From Methanobacteriota archaeon (GTDB lineage Archaea > Thermoplasmatota > Poseidoniia > Poseidoniales > Poseidoniaceae), in assembly GCA_002706615.1 (NCBI GenBank), contig PALS01000043.1, positions 1-10,964 of the forward strand: a DNA stretch of 10,964 bases. The letters run 5' to 3'. Position numbers and translations under genes: made by a program. Shown in pieces: positions 6,902-10,964 of this stretch (positions within the stretch are counted from its first letter, which is position 1; every line of letters starts with the position of its first letter). The notes beneath the pieces were generated by a model. It was not told where the DNA came from and did not search any database. It saw only the letters and a program-made list of their open reading frames with translations.

Positions 6902-9766
6902 ATGTATAAAATGAGAATATCAATATCACAGGGAATATCAGGCCTTATAGTCATTGCCATAATGGCTTTCAGCTTTATATCTCAAGAAGCAAGATCTCAG
7001 CTAGCTTCTCTAGGCGACATAGAAATCTTTAGGGAAATGCAAGAGGCACAAAAGGAAAAGCCTTTGCTTGAGGAAGATCAGGTAGAAAACGAACAAGATA
7101 ACTCCATAAAATCTAAGATTCAAATTATCGAATCAAGTAGCGAATTTGGATACCAAGGTGGAAATAGCTTTAGAAATAGGCCTAAGCCAAAAGAATTCAA
7201 AGATAATGTCGTATATTTTGGCTATGATTACTTTACAGACGCGCCTGCAACATACGCAATGCTTTCAAACATTCCAGTTCAGTCAGACTATATTGTTGGG
7301 CCGGGCGATAATTTTAAAGTCATAATCTATGGAAATAAGAATAATCAATGGACACTTGAGGTCACTAAAAATGGTGATATATCAATCCCAGAGATTGGAC
7401 CAATCCCTGTTAGCGGACTAAGTTATCAAGACTCCATAACGGCCATTCAGAAAGCTGTCAGCTCGAAAATGATAGGAACTGAAGCCACTGTCAGTCTTGG
7501 CGCTCTAAGATCCATCAGTGTTTTTGTCCTGGGAGAAGCATTCCAGCCAGGAATGTATACCGTGAGTTCATTATCCACATTGACCAATGCGATTTTTGCC
7601 AGCGGAGGAATTAGAACCTCTGGCTCTCTGAGAAATATCCAGTTAAAAAGGAATGGAGAAGTCATATCTACTTTTGATTTTTATGATTTGTTATTAAAAG
7701 GAGATACATCCTCAGATGCGAGACTTAAGCCGGGAGATGTTGTTTTCATTCCCCCAATTACAAAAACAATTGGAATAGCAGGTGAGGTTAGAAGACCTGC
7801 TATATATGAATTGAATGAAGATGAAGATTTGAATGATCTGATAGATTATGCCGGATATTTCAATCCCAAAGCTGACTTTTCTTCTGTTAGCTTAGAAAGA
7901 ATTAATTATGAGAATGGTGGATATCAGTTAATTCCGCTTGAATTGAATGAGAATGAAAATAATTTTGAGCTCAAAGATGGTGATTTTTTAAAGGTTTATT
8001 CAATAACAGATAGCATGAATGAAGCTATTCTTGTTTCGGGACATGCTGAAAAACCTGGTTTATATCCATGGAGAGATGGCATGCTTATGAGTGAGGTCAT
8101 AGCATCATATCAAGACCTTTTGCCCATGACGGATCTAAACTATGTTCTTATTAAAAGAAAGAATGAAGACAGTGGGTTATTCACTTTTTATCAGATTGAT
8201 ATTGAAAGAGCGCTTTCTAAAAAAAGCGACAATAAATTTGAGCTTCAAGATCAAGACGAGCTATTGTTTTTTCCGAGTCTTCTTTCTCCAGAGCTAATTA
8301 CTACAGAATTGGTTGAAGAGAATTATGAAGGAAGGGATATGGAATTTGAAGCTTCCATGACATACCTCGCAACTTCATTAAATAGAGAGCAATTTATCAC
8401 TACCATTGAATACGAGGAGCAGCAAGCGATGGGAGAGCTCTCCAATGCTGATGATCTAGTTGCAACGCCAACAAAATTATTTTATCAGTACAACATTTAC
8501 AATTACTGTAAGTTACCCCAAAAAATAGTACGAAAGGCATTGGCCACTGCTGGTTACATGGATGAACCTGAGAATGTTTCTGCAACACAGTTAAGATACA
8601 TTACAAACCAGGATGAACTTCAAACACTTTTGACCAATATTGATCGAGAGGGTAACAAGGAAACATTTGATGACGTTAGCCTTACTACCTTTTGTAGGGA
8701 TCAAATAATAAAACCATTCATGGATATAATCTTGAGACAGCCATCGAGTGCCCAAACAAAAAGAGTCGTGTCTGTATTTGGGAATGTATTTTTTCCAGGC
8801 CAATACCCACTGAGCGAGGGAATGACCCTTCTTGATGCAATAAATGCAGCTGGCGGATTAAAAGAATCCTCGTACTCTTCGGAGATTGAAATAATTAGAA
8901 ATAATAAGAGGGGAAAAGAGTATGATTCGCGCAACCTAAGTTTTGACTCAGGTAATAGAAATTCACTGAATCAAGCTGTCGAAGCGATGGATATTATAAA
9001 TATTAAGCAATTGGCAACTGAAATCAGAACAGTCGAAATAACTGGAGAAGTTTACTTTCCTGGTGTTTATCCAATTTCAAAGAATGAAACTTTATCACAA
9101 GTGATTAACAGAGCAGGAGGATTTACTAGCGATGCCTCAGCAATGGCAGCAAGCTTTACAAGAGAGTCTATTAAACAAGCGGAACTAAAAAGAATAGGCC
9201 AAGCACAAGCTGAGTTAAGAAGATCATTGATACTTTCTTCACAGAAACAAGGTTTCGGTGAAGCGGCAGGAGATATATCACAACTTACTAATCTGCTTTC
9301 TGGAACGGATAATATTAATCAGAGCGAACTTCTTGGAAGAATGGTCGTTGACCTTGATGGAATTATGCAAAGAAATGTTACGGATGTATCTTTAGAGGAT
9401 GGAGATAGACTGCATATTCCAAAAAAACCACAAACAATTTCTGTAATTGGCGAAGTGTATGTTCCAAATGCACATCTATTTAGTGAAAATAATTCAGTTG
9501 ATGAATATATAAGATTGAGCGGTGGACAAAATGACTTCGCTGATAATGACAATATTTATTTGGTTAAAGCTGATGGCTCAATAGTTTCTCCAGATCAATT
9601 GAGTGCCAGTGGATTTTTTAGAGGCAGATCCGATAAGCTACAGCCTGGCGATACAATTGTAGTTCCACTTAATCTATCAACATTCTCAAGCATTAGAGCA
9701 ACAACAGAATTAACACAGATAATTTATCAAATGGCACTTGCTGCTGCTGCAGTAAACAGTTTCTAG
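6902..9766 (+). CDS. Long multi-SLBB polysaccharide export protein (Wza-type, WbfF/OtnA-like)
   Basis: The 954-residue protein has an N-terminal secretion signal (hydrophobic core about residues 11-26). A Glu-rich linker follows (47-64), then a polysaccharide export domain (about 126-205, beginning SDYIVGPGDNFKV). Six SLBB-type repeats follow, marked by a G-x-V/A-x-x-P-G-x-Y core: VLGEAFQPGMY (209-219), IAGEVRRPAIY (292-302), VSGHAEKPGLY (378-388), VFGNVFFPGQY (625-635), ITGEVYFPGVY (713-723) and the degenerate VIGEVYVPNAH (848-858). Between repeats 3 and 4 is an insert (about 458-620) with the only two cysteines (536, 598). Repeat 5 carries a helical insert (about 745-785). It ends in a hydrophobic helix (TELTQIIYQMALAAAAV). 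E. coli Wza is about 380 residues; this resembles the roughly 900-residue Vibrio WbfF/OtnA type. No lipobox cysteine is seen. The second ATG at 6911 may be the true start, since TTGGA lies at better spacing from it. A Wzz gene follows 2 bases later. Confidence 0.9.
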   Translation: MYKMRISISQGISGLIVIAIMAFSFISQEARSQLASLGDIEIFREMQEAQKEKPLLEEDQVENEQDNSIKSKIQIIESSSEFGYQGGNSFRNRPKPKEFKDNVVYFGYDYFTDAPATYAMLSNIPVQSDYIVGPGDNFKVIIYGNKNNQWTLEVTKNGDISIPEIGPIPVSGLSYQDSITAIQKAVSSKMIGTEATVSLGALRSISVFVLGEAFQPGMYTVSSLSTLTNAIFASGGIRTSGSLRNIQLKRNGEVISTFDFYDLLLKGDTSSDARLKPGDVVFIPPITKTIGIAGEVRRPAIYELNEDEDLNDLIDYAGYFNPKADFSSVSLERINYENGGYQLIPLELNENENNFELKDGDFLKVYSITDSMNEAILVSGHAEKPGLYPWRDGMLMSEVIASYQDLLPMTDLNYVLIKRKNEDSGLFTFYQIDIERALSKKSDNKFELQDQDELLFFPSLLSPELITTELVEENYEGRDMEFEASMTYLATSLNREQFITTIEYEEQQAMGELSNADDLVATPTKLFYQYNIYNYCKLPQKIVRKALATAGYMDEPENVSATQLRYITNQDELQTLLTNIDREGNKETFDDVSLTTFCRDQIIKPFMDIILRQPSSAQTKRVVSVFGNVFFPGQYPLSEGMTLLDAINAAGGLKESSYSSEIEIIRNNKRGKEYDSRNLSFDSGNRNSLNQAVEAMDIINIKQLATEIRTVEITGEVYFPGVYPISKNETLSQVINRAGGFTSDASAMAASFTRESIKQAELKRIGQAQAELRRSLILSSQKQGFGEAAGDISQLTNLLSGTDNINQSELLGRMVVDLDGIMQRNVTDVSLEDGDRLHIPKKPQTISVIGEVYVPNAHLFSENNSVDEYIRLSGGQNDFADNDNIYLVKADGSIVSPDQLSASGFFRGRSDKLQPGDTIVVPLNLSTFSSIRATTELTQIIYQMALAAAAVNSF

Positions 9767-9768
9767 TT

Positions 9769-10668
9769 ATGAATGACCTACACTCAAAAAATGTTGAAGA
9801 ACCAATAGATATTGCAGATCTAATACAAAATGTTTTAGACAATGCTAAGTTTGTGGCAATCATGACAGTTGCTATAGCGGCTATATCAGCAATCTATATT
9901 TCATCTGTTGAGAGGACATATATAGCAACTACATTGGTAAAATCATCATCTCAAGTGGGCTCTACAGGAGAAAGTTCAGCAGCCGGCTTAGCAGGCTTAT
10001 TAGGCATACAGGCATCCGCTACACTTTCACCAACAAATACTGACATCGATTCCACAATGGCTATGATGTACTCAAGACCATTCATTCAGGACTTTATAGT
10101 CAAACATGGCCTAATGACCAAGATTTTTGAGGATGATTGGAATAAAGAAAACAACTCTTGGAAAAGTGAAGAGCCAAGTCTTATCGATGCATATGAAGTT
10201 ATCAGAAAAGCAATCAAAATTGAGTTTGATCCTGTTGCATGGACTAGAAGACAGATAGGATATGCAACCATTGATGTAGCTTGGAAAGATAAAGAAACAG
10301 CAGCATATATTGTTAATAATCTTGTGATTGATATTAATACTTTCCTAAGCGCAAAAATGATTAAGGAATCTGAAAAAAGCATAGCTTTTTTGGATGATCA
10401 ATTTACAAAAACAAATGTTTTGAGCGTTCGGGAGAGTTTAAGTAAGTTAAAAACAGAACAATTGAGAAATATGATGTTGGCAAATTCATCAGAGGATTTC
10501 GCACTTACCGTTATCGACGATGCTTTGCCTCCAGAATTTCCTACAAGCCCAAAAAGAGTTCAATTTGTTTTTATCGCAACTTCACTGGGTTTTCTAGCTT
10601 CAATAATTCTCATTTTCTTAAAGGACTCTATAGTACCTATATTAAAGAGGCTAAAATTCTCACTTTAG
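9769..10668 (+). CDS. Wzz-family chain-length determinant / polysaccharide co-polymerase
   Basis: This inner-membrane protein would set polymer length or couple polymerisation to export. The 299 residues show the usual plan. There is a cytoplasmic N-terminus with IDIADLIQNVL (13-23), a first membrane helix (about 27-47), and a periplasmic domain containing AAGLAGLLG (71-79) and YSRPFIQDFIVKHGL (101-115). A Pro-rich segment DALPPEFPTSPKR (251-263) then leads into a second helix (about 265-285) and a short basic tail. The C-terminal BY-kinase domain of Wzc-type proteins is absent, so this is the kinase-free form. It is smaller than many Wzz proteins, and the periplasmic coiled region (about 195-240) is short. 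The gene starts 2 bases after the stop of the multi-SLBB export gene, with no Shine-Dalgarno sequence, which suggests translational coupling and a direct partnership with that protein. Confidence 0.88.
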   Translation: MNDLHSKNVEEPIDIADLIQNVLDNAKFVAIMTVAIAAISAIYISSVERTYIATTLVKSSSQVGSTGESSAAGLAGLLGIQASATLSPTNTDIDSTMAMMYSRPFIQDFIVKHGLMTKIFEDDWNKENNSWKSEEPSLIDAYEVIRKAIKIEFDPVAWTRRQIGYATIDVAWKDKETAAYIVNNLVIDINTFLSAKMIKESEKSIAFLDDQFTKTNVLSVRESLSKLKTEQLRNMMLANSSEDFALTVIDDALPPEFPTSPKRVQFVFIATSLGFLASIILIFLKDSIVPILKRLKFSL

Positions 10669-10689
10669 CAAAGCAGTGAAAAGCACATC

Positions 10690-10964
10690 ATGAAAGATTG
10701 CCAATTAAAAAATAAATTAAAATCTGGCGAGATAGTTCTTGGGACCTGGACAGTAATTTCTTCACCAACATTGACAGAAATTATGGGTTCCTCTGGATTG
10801 GATTTCATAATCATTGATCACGAACATGGACCATTTGATTTTGATACTTCGGAAAATATGATTAGGGCTGCTGAGAATGTAGGATGCACTCCATTGATTA
10901 GAGTTCCAGAAAACAATCAATCTTATATTTTAAGAGCGCTTGAAATTGGATCTCATGGGATATT
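10690..10964 (+). CDS. HpcH/HpaI aldolase/citrate lyase family protein (3' end missing)
   Basis: The first 91 codons of a gene run off the right edge. The translation begins MKDCQLKNKLKSGEIVLGTW and contains LTEIMGSSGLDFIIIDHEHG, then DTSENMIRAAENVGCTPLIR and ALEIGSHGI. This matches the N-terminal half of the HpaI/RhmA/GarL class II pyruvate aldolases. IDHEHGP carries the histidine expected to act in catalysis; the metal ligands lie further on and are not visible. These enzymes condense or cleave pyruvate with an aldehyde to form 2-keto-3-deoxy acids, using a divalent metal. An in-frame stop (the TAG at 10666) with no start between makes ATG 10690 the only start. It begins 21 bases after the Wzz gene and so probably belongs to the same operon. 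Catabolic homologues exist, but this position suggests a role in making a sugar acid for the polymer. Confidence 0.85.
   Translation, partial: MKDCQLKNKLKSGEIVLGTWTVISSPTLTEIMGSSGLDFIIIDHEHGPFDFDTSENMIRAAENVGCTPLIRVPENNQSYILRALEIGSHGI

Noticed and set aside
10086..10382. 98-codon open frame on the - strand within the Wzz gene
   Set aside because: Antisense to a clear Wzz protein, with hydrophobic composition expected from reversed codons and no recognisable motif.

Overview
The window looks like chromosomal DNA from a low-GC Gram-negative bacterium, most probably a marine-type gammaproteobacterium. The grounds are AT-rich sequence with A/T-ending codons, a proteobacterial (E. coli-type) GshA, and an outer-membrane exopolysaccharide export system of the YjbEFGH/Gfc and Wza/Wzz kind. 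This taxonomic reading is an inference from gene content; there is no rRNA marker. All eight genes lie on the + strand, are closely packed and start with ATG. Almost none has a recognisable Shine-Dalgarno sequence.

Layout. (1) 2-409: C-terminal part of a small threonine-rich membrane protein like YjbE/GfcA, carrying a (Pro-Thr) run encoded by a hexanucleotide repeat. (2) 461-496: a strong stem-loop just before the next gene. (3) 509-2749: YjbH/GfcD-family outer-membrane beta-barrel protein. (4) 2886-4406: glutamate-cysteine ligase GshA. (5) 4440-5099: a 6-phosphogluconolactonase/NagB-fold protein. (6) 5151-5825: CMP-acylneuraminate (nonulosonate) cytidylyltransferase. (7) 5822-6829: UDP-glucuronate 4-epimerase, overlapping gene 6 by 4 bases. 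(8) 6902-9766: a very long multi-SLBB polysaccharide export protein. (9) 9769-10668: Wzz-type chain-length/co-polymerase protein. (10) 10690 to the window end: start of an HpcH/HpaI-type pyruvate aldolase, cut by the edge.

How they fit together. The window is one side of a capsule/exopolysaccharide locus. The epimerase would supply UDP-galacturonate and the cytidylyltransferase would supply a CMP-activated 3-deoxy-ulosonic acid, so the polymer is probably acidic. The Wzz protein (inner membrane and periplasm) and the multi-SLBB protein (periplasm and outer membrane) would control length and export. The YjbE/YjbH pair would act at the outer membrane. GshA and the phosphogluconolactonase-like protein are metabolic genes lying inside this locus, and their presence is the main contextual puzzle. 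No glycosyltransferase, Wzx/Wzy, tyrosine kinase or ulosonic acid synthase is visible, so the locus must continue beyond the window, probably on the right.

I see no tRNA, rRNA, CRISPR array, insertion sequence or phage gene. Every gene has a recognisable family. The novelty is in arrangement (gshA and a lactonase in a capsule locus; an HpaI-type aldolase with an orphan CMP-transferase), in the Pro-Thr microsatellite and in the leader hairpin, rather than in a wholly new system.
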